Shown here one piece after another: positions 1-7,710 of a DNA stretch of 64,000 bases (its first letter is position 1; each line of letters opens with the position of its first letter). The translations under genes were made by a program, and so were the position numbers. This stretch comes from Curtobacterium sp. MCBA15_009 (lineage in GTDB: Bacteria; Actinomycetota; Actinomycetes; Actinomycetales; Microbacteriaceae): positions 356,759 to 420,758 of the forward strand of contig NZ_MJGO01000037.1 in NCBI RefSeq assembly GCF_001864895.1, read 5' to 3'. Below the pieces are notes generated by a model. That model saw nothing but the letters and a program-made list of their open reading frames with translations, was not told the DNA's origin and did not search any database.

Positions 1-412
1 TGCGGGTGCCGGCGTCGACGAGGCGGCGGAGCACGGCCTTCTCGGCGACGATGCCGGCGTAGTAGCCGGCGTTCGCGGCGGTCGGCACCATGCTGGTGAC
101 GCTGTGCAGGTACTCGGCGCCGCCCGCGCGGGACAGCAGGCCGGTCTTGGTCAGCTCGTCGGTGACGGCGATGACGTCGGTGGGCTCGCCGTGCGAGTAG
201 AGCGACAGGATCGCGTCGAAGATGACCTCGTGCTTGGGCACGTAGAAGTCGACGCCGCGGGCGGTCTCGATGACGTCGGCGACGGCGTCCTTCGACAGGA
301 GCATGCCGCCGATGGTCGACTGTTCGGCGAGCAGGTCGTGCGGGGGAGTGCGTTCCATCCCACCGCGCTCGGCGTAGTCCTGCGGCGCCGGGTCCAGATG
401 CGCGATCGACAC
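1..412 (-). CDS. dnaB: replicative DNA helicase DnaB, 5' part (cut by window edge)
   Basis: Hexameric helicase that unwinds the fork ahead of the replisome. About 137 N-terminal residues are visible; the gene runs off the left edge, so the RecA-like ATPase domain is not seen. The start is a GTG at 412, preceded on the minus strand by an AGGGAGAA Shine-Dalgarno sequence. The N-terminal domain is recognised by PPHDLLAEQSTIGGMLLS, then DVIETARGVDFYVPKHEVIF, then the DELTKTGLL and AEYLHSV blocks typical of the DnaB N-terminal helical collar. In many actinobacteria dnaB lies just downstream of rpsF-ssb-rpsR-rplI; here an 11 kb island separates them. Confidence 0.95.
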   Translation of the reverse strand, partial: MSIAHLDPAPQDYAERGGMERTPPHDLLAEQSTIGGMLLSKDAVADVIETARGVDFYVPKHEVIFDAILSLYSHGEPTDVIAVTDELTKTGLLSRAGGAEYLHSVTSMVPTAANAGYYAGIVAEKAVLRRLVDAGTR

Positions 413-938
413 ACGTTCTCCCTACTGTTCGGTCCACGCCGTCCGGCCCACGACCGTCCAGCTCCACACGACGTTCTACCGCCCACGTCCGACACCACAC
501 CCCTGGGTCCGGGTCGCTGGGCCAACGTAGGGGGGCAGAGTTATCCCCACAAAACGCCCCTGTGGATAACTCTGTGGAGGACGCGCCGAACACGCCGGGA
601 CAGTGTGTGCACAACTGTGGAAAGAGGTGTGGAAAGTCGGTCGAGCGAACATACTTTCGACCGGTTGAACTGGGGTTTTCGTTTCCACACTGTGTGTGGA
701 CAACTGGAGTTCAACGTGCAGTTGAAGGTTTCGATTTGACGTTTCCACTGTGTAAAACGACTTGACAAACCGCTTCGTGGGGAGAACCTTCCCGGCTGGC
801 TCCCAGGCGAGCGCGTACCCCCGCTGCTCGTAACCGCCCAGCACCGACCTCAGCCCGCGCAGGCATCGGTCGCAGGACCCGCGGTCGAAGCCGCCGCGAC
901 GCCGACGGCGCGGTGGGAGCCGCCGCCGACGCGGCCGA
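413..938. other. intergenic region between T7SS ATPase gene and dnaB
   Basis: This 526-base non-coding stretch separates the 3' end of the EssC-like gene from dnaB, both on the minus strand. The dnaB-proximal half (about 500-770) is clearly less GC-rich than its surroundings and carries a cluster of DnaA-box-like nonamers, listed separately. It presumably also holds the dnaB promoter. The open frames across it are short, conflict with one another and have no recognisable domain, so no gene is called. Confidence 0.6.
541..703. promoter_or_regulatory. DnaA-box cluster upstream of dnaB
   Basis: One perfect DnaA box (TTATCCACA on the minus strand) lies at 561-569 and a TTGTCCACA match on the minus strand lies at 695-703. 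Near matches are TTATCCCCA at 541-549 and TGTGGAAAG at 616-624 and 628-636. The density is similar to the origin region at 32465-32642, but the site is upstream of dnaB. It could autoregulate dnaB with initiation or titrate DnaA; the function is inferred. Confidence 0.6.
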
Positions 939-3900
939 TCACCCCGCCAGCGACGACGACGCCGTCGACTCCGACCGCGTCACCGCGGCCACCGCAGAGC
1001 CCGCCCGCGTCGTCGCCGACACCATCGGCACCTGCAGCGTCGACGCCAGGCCCGTCCCGAGGTGGACGAGCGCCGAGCCGGGCACGATCCGCGTCGAGAT
1101 CGACGACCGGGCGATCCGCACGCCGATCAGGTCGCCGGCCAGGGTGTCCTGCGGCGAGAGCAGCGCCCCGCGTCGGTTCTTCTTCGCGTCGACCTGCCAC
1201 CCGCCGAAGCCGGCGGCGAGCCCGGTCGTGTTCCCGCCGAGCAGCATGCCCTGCCGGTTGTCGACGGCGGCCCGGCCCCAGTCGCGCAGCCACCGCGCGG
1301 CGGAGCAGTCGATGAGGAGCTCCCCGTCGTCGACGACGAGCACGACGGGCGTGCCGTCCGGCGTCAGCACGGGTTCGAGCTGTTCCTGCGTGACGTCGTC
1401 GCCGGTGAACACCGCGCGGACGCCGGGCAGACCGGCGAGGTCCCGGACCGCTCCCTGTCGCGGGGCGAGCACCACGAGGGTCGTCCCGCCGACGAGCAGC
1501 GAGCGCGCCATCGCGGCGAGCATGGTGGACCGGCCCGACCGCGACGGTCCGGCGACCAGGAAGGTGCCGCCCCCGGTGGACAGGTCGACGGTCTGCAGCT
1601 CCATGTCGTCGCCCCCGATGCCGGTGACGGCGACCATCGGTGCGGGCTCCGGCGCCGACGACAGTTCGAGTGCGCCGTCGAGGTCCAGGTCCTTCGGCAG
1701 GGCGTCCACCCGGAAGGGCCGCGGCGACGGCGGCACGGGTGCGGCCGCGCGCAGCTCGTTCGCCAGGTCCCGCACGGCGGTGGTCTGGCCCTGCCCGGAG
1801 ACGTCGGTGCCGAGGGTGGCGAACTGCACCTCGATCCCGGAGTCGGCGCGGAAGCCGCGTCCGGCCGGGATCGACGCGGGCAGCTTCCGGTGGTTGATCC
1901 CGCCGAGCGAGTAGTCGAGCCGGTCGGTCAGGCGCATCACGATCTTGTCGTCGGTGAGCGTCGACATGCGCGACGACAGCAGCGTCCGGTCGCCGGAGAC
2001 GACGACGTGGATGCCGGCCGCGGCACCGTCGCGGAGCATCGACTGGATCGAGTCGGTGAGGGCCCCGCCGTCGACCTCGCCGAGCGAGGTGGTGAAGTTC
2101 TCCCACCGGTCGATGAGCACGAGCACGTGCGGCAGCTGCTCCCCGGCCGCGGCGAGCAGTCGCTGCTCGGTGATGTCCGCCGCCGACGCCGCCGCGATGA
2201 GGTCGTGCCGGCGAGCCATCTCGCGCGTCAGTCGGTCGACGAGCCGGGTCGCGCGCTCGACCTGCGTGCGCTGCACGACGGCTCCGCAGTGCGGCAGCTG
2301 CTGCAGCGAGGCGAGCGCGCCGTTGCCGCAGTCGATGGCGTAGAGGTGCAGGTCCGACGAGGCGATCGAGCGCGCGGCCGACGCCGCGATCCCGCGCAGC
2401 GCCGACGACCGGCCGGACCCGGGCGCACCGACGACGAACTGGTGGGTGAACTTCGCCAGGTCGATCTCGGCGGCGCGCTGCTCCTGGGTGTCCGGCAGGT
2501 CCTCGAGCCCGAACGGGAACCGCAGGCTCTCGGTCGCGGCGGTCGCCCGACGACGGTCGCCGACCGCCGCCGACGCCACCTCGGTGAGCGGCAGGAGCTC
2601 TGGGAGCGGCGGCAGCCAGGGGCTGTGCACGCTGCCGATCCCGAGCCGGTCCCGGGCGTCGACCATCGCCTGCACCAGGACGGACAGGTCCGTCGCGGCC
2701 GTCGCGCGGTCGCTCCGGACCGGTCGGGCGGGCGGTGCGGTCGCGAAGTCACGCCAGTCGAGCACGCGGACGAACGGGAGGCCCGTGGCCGGGTCCTCCT
2801 CACCGGCCCACCGACCGCCGACGCGAGCCGATTGGAACGGCACCACCGACGAGTGCCCGAGGCGTGCGTACGCGCGCCCCGGCACGCTCTTCGGGATCCG
2901 TGCGGCGTCCGCGACGTCGATGACGTCGCTGCTCTCCCCGGAGTCCGTCATCCGCAGGGCGACGCGCAGGTTCGTGTTCGCGCGGATGTCCGGGCCGACG
3001 ACCCCGCCGGGCCGCTGGGTCGCCAGGATGAGGTGCACACCGAGCGAGCGCCCGCGCTGGGCGATGCCGATGAGGCCCGTGACGAAGTCGGGCAGCTCGG
3101 TGACCATCGCCGCGAACTCGTCGATCACGAGCACGAGCCGGGGCATCGCCTCGCCGGCGCCACCGCGCTCGAGGTGCGCCTCGTGGTCCTCGATGTCCTT
3201 CGCGCCGGACGCCGCCAGGATGTGCTCGCGGCGGGTGAGCTCGGCACGCAGGGACCGGAGCGCACGTTCCACCAGGTGCTGGTCGAGGTCGGTGACGAGG
3301 CCGACGGTGTGCGGCAGGTCGGAGGCGACGCTGAACGCCGCACCGCCCTTGTAGTCCACGAGCACGAAGGTCATCCGGTCCGGACGGTTGCGCAGGGCGA
3401 GCGACGCGACGAGCGTCTGCAGGAACTCGGACTTGCCGGAACCGGTCGTGCCGGCGACCAGGCCGTGCGGGCCGTCCTTCACCAGGTCGAGCTCGAAGGC
3501 CCCGTCGATGCCGACGCCGACGACGGCCGAGGTGCTCGTGCCGCCCTCCGACCAGCGGTCGGCGACGAGGCGCCCGTCGGGCTGCGGCAGGTCGACGACG
3601 TCGAGCAGCCGCGCTGCGTCGGGGACGAGCCCGTCGCCGTCGGAGCCGCTCGTGTCGCGCAGCGGGGACACCGCCCGCGCGACGTCGTCGTACCAGTCGT
3701 CGCGGACCCGGTCGGCGAGGACGAGCTCGACGGGGGCGGCGAGCTGGCGGCGCAGCACGAGCTCGGTCGGGGTGCGGTGCGTCACGGTGGCGACGCACTC
3801 CTCGGGGAGCTGCCACTCCTCGTCGTCGATGCAGACCAGGCGGATGCCGCACGCGGGGCCGTCGCGCAGCAGGCCGACGACGCCGGGCATGGCGCGCAGC

Positions 3901-5405
3901 CGGCGGGCGCCGTCGAGCACGACGACGATCTCGGGGGAGAACCGGGAGCGGTTCATCCCGTTCTTCGCGCGTTCCGCCCGGCGTTCGGCCAGCACCTGGG
4001 TGAGCTCGGCCAGCCGCCGGCCGATCGTCTCACCGTCAGCGCCGATGAGCGCGAGGGCTTCCTGGCCCGCCGTCGGCCGCACGTGCGGCAGCCAGGTCGT
4101 CCATGCCCACGCCGGCATGTGTTGCTGTGCGGTGAGCACGACGAACTGCACCTCGCGCGGGCTCTGCGTCACGGCGAGCTGTCCGAGCACCCACCGGCCG
4201 AGGTCACGGGGGGCGTCCCCGGCGCCGGCGATCCCGAGCACGCCGACCTCGGCCAGCGGCACCGTGACCGGGACGCCGAGGGTCGTGCGCGGCACGTCGG
4301 CAAGACCGTCGAGGTCGCGGTCGTCGACCACGGTCACCGTGGACGGCAGGTCGCCGATGCCCACCCGGACGTGCAGGTGGTCGGTGTCGGACGGTCGCCG
4401 CTCCCACAGGCGCCGGCCGGGCGTGCTCGCCACGACCCGGAGCGACCCGGCGTCGAGCGCCGAGGTCCTCCGCTGGTCGCGTTCCGCGAGCACGGCGGCG
4501 TCGATCGCGGCCTCGAGCGCGGCGACGCGCTGCTTGTGCTCGGCGACCTGCTTGCGGTGGCTCTTCTTGCCGGTGCGCCGGCTGGTGACGGTCTGGCCGA
4601 CCACCATGATCGGCGTCATCGCCGCGAACAGCAGGTAGAACGGCGAGTGGAACACCGTCGCCATGACGATGCCGAACATCGCCGGCACGAAGACCATGAT
4701 CCACGGGATGGCCGAGCGCTGCGGGGGGACCGGCGGCTTCGGGATCCGGAAGTTCGTCGTCAGGAACGGCGGGAGCAGTCGTGGTGGCCGGTTGAAGTCG
4801 AGCTGGCCCGAGTCCGGCGGTCGGAGCAGCATGCGGTCGACGACGGCGACCGGGCGGATCGTCAGGGCCGTGTCCCCGATCCGGACGAGGGCGTCGGGGT
4901 TCCAGGGCACCCACTCCGCTCCGACCGGCTCCTGCTCCAGGGTCGGCGTGACCGAACCTGCCGAACCGGTTACGATTCGGGAGCCTTCTGCCTGCCGGAC
5001 GGTCACGGTGCCGTCGAAGGCGATCCGTGCCTCCAGACCGGCGATCTCGTCGGCGTCCGCACCGACCACCGGGGCGCCGTCGTCGGCGACCGCGATCCGG
5101 TACGTGCCCGGCGACAGCCGGCGCGCTCGTCCCGCGTCCGCACCGCCGACGGTGAGCAGGTGGACGATGCCGCGCTCGGACTCGGGTCGGTCCGCGCCGC
5201 CGACGTGCAGCACCGCGCCGTCGACCAGGCCGCTCCGTGCGAACGGCACGTCGCCGTCCGGCGCGTCCGCCGGCATCGGCGCACCGCCCGTCCGGCGGGC
5301 GAGCGCATCCACGACACCCCGCATGGGGGTTTGTCCGGACGCGTCGACCAGGACGTCCGAGGACTCCCCGGTGACGTCGTCGACGACGGTGACGACGACG
5401 CGCAT
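939..5405 (-). CDS. EssC/EccC-like type VII secretion FtsK/SpoIIIE ATPase (1488 aa)
   Basis: Membrane-anchored motor of a type VII secretion system. The ATG at 5405 overlaps the upstream stop (TGATG). Residues 1-220 form a beta-rich region resembling the FHA-like N-terminus of EssC. Residues about 230-270 hold two membrane helices. Three FtsK/SpoIIIE ATPase modules follow. The first has a full Walker A, GTTGSGKS (about residue 655), and a Walker B ending LVIDEF. The second has GAPGSGRS (about 993) and the third GPSRSGRST (about 1288), both with Arg in place of the Walker Lys. The single-chain form resembles firmicute EssC/YukBA rather than the split EccCa/EccCb of mycobacterial ESX-1. It is the last gene of the island's operon. 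Confidence 0.88.
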   Translation of the reverse strand: MRVVVTVVDDVTGESSDVLVDASGQTPMRGVVDALARRTGGAPMPADAPDGDVPFARSGLVDGAVLHVGGADRPESERGIVHLLTVGGADAGRARRLSPGTYRIAVADDGAPVVGADADEIAGLEARIAFDGTVTVRQAEGSRIVTGSAGSVTPTLEQEPVGAEWVPWNPDALVRIGDTALTIRPVAVVDRMLLRPPDSGQLDFNRPPRLLPPFLTTNFRIPKPPVPPQRSAIPWIMVFVPAMFGIVMATVFHSPFYLLFAAMTPIMVVGQTVTSRRTGKKSHRKQVAEHKQRVAALEAAIDAAVLAERDQRRTSALDAGSLRVVASTPGRRLWERRPSDTDHLHVRVGIGDLPSTVTVVDDRDLDGLADVPRTTLGVPVTVPLAEVGVLGIAGAGDAPRDLGRWVLGQLAVTQSPREVQFVVLTAQQHMPAWAWTTWLPHVRPTAGQEALALIGADGETIGRRLAELTQVLAERRAERAKNGMNRSRFSPEIVVVLDGARRLRAMPGVVGLLRDGPACGIRLVCIDDEEWQLPEECVATVTHRTPTELVLRRQLAAPVELVLADRVRDDWYDDVARAVSPLRDTSGSDGDGLVPDAARLLDVVDLPQPDGRLVADRWSEGGTSTSAVVGVGIDGAFELDLVKDGPHGLVAGTTGSGKSEFLQTLVASLALRNRPDRMTFVLVDYKGGAAFSVASDLPHTVGLVTDLDQHLVERALRSLRAELTRREHILAASGAKDIEDHEAHLERGGAGEAMPRLVLVIDEFAAMVTELPDFVTGLIGIAQRGRSLGVHLILATQRPGGVVGPDIRANTNLRVALRMTDSGESSDVIDVADAARIPKSVPGRAYARLGHSSVVPFQSARVGGRWAGEEDPATGLPFVRVLDWRDFATAPPARPVRSDRATAATDLSVLVQAMVDARDRLGIGSVHSPWLPPLPELLPLTEVASAAVGDRRRATAATESLRFPFGLEDLPDTQEQRAAEIDLAKFTHQFVVGAPGSGRSSALRGIAASAARSIASSDLHLYAIDCGNGALASLQQLPHCGAVVQRTQVERATRLVDRLTREMARRHDLIAAASAADITEQRLLAAAGEQLPHVLVLIDRWENFTTSLGEVDGGALTDSIQSMLRDGAAAGIHVVVSGDRTLLSSRMSTLTDDKIVMRLTDRLDYSLGGINHRKLPASIPAGRGFRADSGIEVQFATLGTDVSGQGQTTAVRDLANELRAAAPVPPSPRPFRVDALPKDLDLDGALELSSAPEPAPMVAVTGIGGDDMELQTVDLSTGGGTFLVAGPSRSGRSTMLAAMARSLLVGGTTLVVLAPRQGAVRDLAGLPGVRAVFTGDDVTQEQLEPVLTPDGTPVVLVVDDGELLIDCSAARWLRDWGRAAVDNRQGMLLGGNTTGLAAGFGGWQVDAKKNRRGALLSPQDTLAGDLIGVRIARSSISTRIVPGSALVHLGTGLASTLQVPMVSATTRAGSAVAAVTRSESTASSSLAG

Positions 5406-6328
5406 CAGGCGTCCGCCTCGGCGCCGTCGCGCTCGGTCACGGCGTCGGCGGTGACGGATGCCGCCAGCGGCACGGACAGCCCCAGCCCGGTCCACTGGAC
5501 CGTGCCGAGCACGTCCGAGACGTGCGTCCCGTCGCGACGGACCTCGAGCGTCCAGCGCGCGAGCGTGTGCGGCTCGGCCGCGACGCACGCCCAGCGACCG
5601 CCGGGCCGCTCGAGCAGCCGGACGAGTTCACGGCCGTCCGCACCGGCGGGCACGCGGGCGACGACCAGGAGGCCCGGGGTCGCGTCCGCCGTGACGGCCG
5701 CGATCGCGTCGCGCACCGACACCGCCGTGCCCGCGTCCGACGCGCCGCCCACGTTGAGCACGGCCGTCCCCGTCGCCCACGGATCGGTCCGGACCTGGTC
5801 GACGACCCGCTGGAGCAGCGCGTCGCGTGCCGGGCGCTCCCCGCGGAGCGCGACGACCCCGCGCACCCGGCGCAGGTCGACCAGGACGGTCTCGTCCCCG
5901 TCGGTGCCGAGCGAGACGACGGTGGCGAACTCCGTCGGCGCCGCCGCCACGAGCGGTACGGCCTGCAGCGCCCACATCGGCGCGGTCCAGGACCGTCCGT
6001 CGGGCGTGGCCGTCCACGGCTGCGGCGGCGCGATCGTCGGCGAGGCGAGGTCGAGCCGCACCGTCGTGCCGACCGTCATCCGGACCGCTCCGGGGAAGAC
6101 GACCCCGGCGTTCGCGCAGGACGCGTCGACGGAGCGGAGCACCCGGTCGACGGCCCACGGCGCTGCTGGGTCGCGACGCACCTGGTCGGCCCACGCGAGC
6201 GCGTCGGTCGCGGTCCGCCGACGGACGGCGACGATCGTGGGGATGACGAAGGCGAGCGCGCCGAGGAACAGCACGACCGCCATCGTCAGCAGCAGGTGCG
6301 ACTGCGGCTCGACGAACGACCAGTTCAC
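5405..6328 (-). CDS. T7SS-locus membrane-anchored protein, uncharacterised (307 aa)
   Basis: Not assigned to a named family. The N-terminus has one strong membrane helix (about residues 12-35, LLLTMAVVLFLGALAFVIP), followed by a basic stretch and a mixed alpha/beta domain rich in Val, Ala and Thr. The protein is therefore probably tethered with its bulk on one side of the membrane. It overlaps the preceding gene by 4 bases and the EssC-like gene by 1 base, so translation is very likely coupled. By position it is a candidate structural partner of the ATPase (the role EccB, EccE or EssB play elsewhere), but no homology to these can be claimed from sequence reading. Confidence 0.75.
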   Translation of the reverse strand: MNWSFVEPQSHLLLTMAVVLFLGALAFVIPTIVAVRRRTATDALAWADQVRRDPAAPWAVDRVLRSVDASCANAGVVFPGAVRMTVGTTVRLDLASPTIAPPQPWTATPDGRSWTAPMWALQAVPLVAAAPTEFATVVSLGTDGDETVLVDLRRVRGVVALRGERPARDALLQRVVDQVRTDPWATGTAVLNVGGASDAGTAVSVRDAIAAVTADATPGLLVVARVPAGADGRELVRLLERPGGRWACVAAEPHTLARWTLEVRRDGTHVSDVLGTVQWTGLGLSVPLAASVTADAVTERDGAEADA

Positions 6329-7035
6329 GCGGCGCCCCCGAGTTCGGCGAGCCGACGTTCCAGCGCGGTCGGCTCCACCCCGGGCACGTCGGTCCAGCGG
6401 AAGGTCGTCACGATCGCGTCGAACAGTGCGACCAGGGCGTCAGTGAGTCGGTCGTCGGCGTCGGGCAGGCTGATCGCCGAGAACGACAGGACGACCCACC
6501 GCCCCGGACGGTGCGGCACCGGGATCGTGTACACGACCTGCCGGTCGTCCACGACCGGCAGCTCGGCGCCGAGTTCCGCGAGCTCCGCAGCCGGGTCGGC
6601 GCGACGGATCACGGTCTCGGTCCGCGCGGCGATCCCGCCGTCGACCTCGCGGATCCCCGGGTCCTCGTCGTCGCGCCGGTCGGGCAGCGCGTCCGCCAGG
6701 ATCTGGGCGATCACCTGCTCCGGGACCTCCTCGGACTCGTCCTCTGCCTCGGTCTCGATGATCGACACCGGCGGCGTGTACCCGTCGACGGGTTGCACGG
6801 GCAGGTAGACCGCCGTCGCACCGTTGTCGCCGGCCTCGGCCACCGTGGCGACGAGCCGCTTGCGCATCTGCTGGCGCAGGGGCTCGGCCCGGTCGCGGGG
6901 CAGGTCGTCGGGGAGCGCGCGGGCGATGACCTCGCGGACCATCGCGCCGAGCTCCTGGCGGTCCTCCTCGCGGGCGGGCAGGCGCGCCCACCCCGGCGGG
7001 ACGACCATGAAGAAGGACGCGGTCAGGTCGGTCAT
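6325..7035 (-). CDS. T7SS-locus soluble protein, uncharacterised (236 aa)
   Basis: Function unknown. The start is set at the ATG at 7035, which overlaps the stop of the upstream gene by 4 bases; the frame stays open further upstream but loses protein-like character. There is no signal peptide or membrane helix. It begins FFMVVPPGWARLP, has an acidic middle (EAEDESEEVPEQ) and ends with a strand-helix unit (WVVLSFSAISLP then LVALFDAIVTTFRW). This layout loosely parallels the next gene upstream, so the two may be distant relatives or partners. It could be a cytoplasmic chaperone for secreted substrates, by analogy with EspG, but that is inference. Confidence 0.72.
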   Translation of the reverse strand: MTDLTASFFMVVPPGWARLPAREEDRQELGAMVREVIARALPDDLPRDRAEPLRQQMRKRLVATVAEAGDNGATAVYLPVQPVDGYTPPVSIIETEAEDESEEVPEQVIAQILADALPDRRDDEDPGIREVDGGIAARTETVIRRADPAAELAELGAELPVVDDRQVVYTIPVPHRPGRWVVLSFSAISLPDADDRLTDALVALFDAIVTTFRWTDVPGVEPTALERRLAELGGAA

Positions 7036-7661
7036 GCGTGCACCTCGTTCCGGATGGCTCCGATCAGGCCGACGAGCTCCCCGCCGAAGACGGGGACGAC
7101 GTCGAGGTCGCTCGTGCGCCACATGACGCGGGTGTCGACGTCCACCGGCCCGTCGGCCCCGACGAGCGTCTCGCGACGGACGGCGCAGACGGTGGCCCAG
7201 ATCGCGCCGCTGTCGTCGAGGTCGTAGCGGGTGACGATCGGCCCCTCGCCGCCGACGTCGTCCGGCAGTTCGTCGACGGCCGGCCGCTCGACCGGCAGCC
7301 CGCCCTCCGCGCCCGCGAGCTCGAGCAGGCTCTCGCCGCCCGGCTCCGCCACGCCCACCGACACCACCACCGGCAGCGGCCACCGGTTCGGGACACCGAG
7401 CCCCGCGACGAGGCGACCCTCGGCGCCGAGCGCCGCCCGGAACTCGAGCAGGGTGTCGAGCGCCGCGACCGGGTCGACCTGCCGGCCGTCGTCGAACACG
7501 CGGTCCTCGCCCTCCGCCGCGTCGTCCACGCGGACGATGGCGGCGAAGAGCTCGAGCACCTCGGCGCGCCACGCGGGTGTCGCGCCCTCGGTGTCCGGGA
7601 CGACGAGCCACTGCGGGATCTCGACGTCGATGCGCGAGGTGAGGACGGGTGTCGGGCTCAT
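7032..7661 (-). CDS. T7SS-locus soluble protein, uncharacterised (209 aa)
   Basis: Function unknown. The chosen ATG at 7661 starts MSPTPVLTSRIDVEIPQW; an in-frame ATG 120 bases upstream would add an Arg/Pro-rich leader and would overlap the preceding stop. No signal peptide or membrane helix is visible. The protein has a Pro-Trp near the N-terminus followed by alternating strands (LPVVVSVGVAEP, IVTRYDLDDSG) and ends VFGGELVGLIGAIRNEV. It lies 49 bases downstream of the first large substrate gene and overlaps the next gene by 4 bases. It belongs to the same transcription unit, and a role as substrate adaptor or chaperone is possible but unproven. Confidence 0.72.
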   Translation of the reverse strand: MSPTPVLTSRIDVEIPQWLVVPDTEGATPAWRAEVLELFAAIVRVDDAAEGEDRVFDDGRQVDPVAALDTLLEFRAALGAEGRLVAGLGVPNRWPLPVVVSVGVAEPGGESLLELAGAEGGLPVERPAVDELPDDVGGEGPIVTRYDLDDSGAIWATVCAVRRETLVGADGPVDVDTRVMWRTSDLDVVPVFGGELVGLIGAIRNEVHA

Positions 7662-7710
7662 GTGCTCCACTGCTTGTCTCGGGTGACGTCGGGCCGGGCG
7701 GGTCCCCGGC

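Noticed and set aside
755-790. TTGACA on the plus strand near 761
   Set aside because: No gene follows on the plus strand and no -10 at the right distance; likely chance.
5406-5588. N-terminal extension of the EssC-like protein beyond 5405
   Set aside because: The 61 extra residues are Arg-rich, lie inside the upstream gene, and the TGATG-coupled ATG is the better start.
1062-6446. Very long plus-strand open frame opposite the EssC-like gene
   Set aside because: An antisense shadow typical of high-GC DNA; Arg/Gly/Asp-rich, no domain, and the minus strand has clear motifs and coupled starts.
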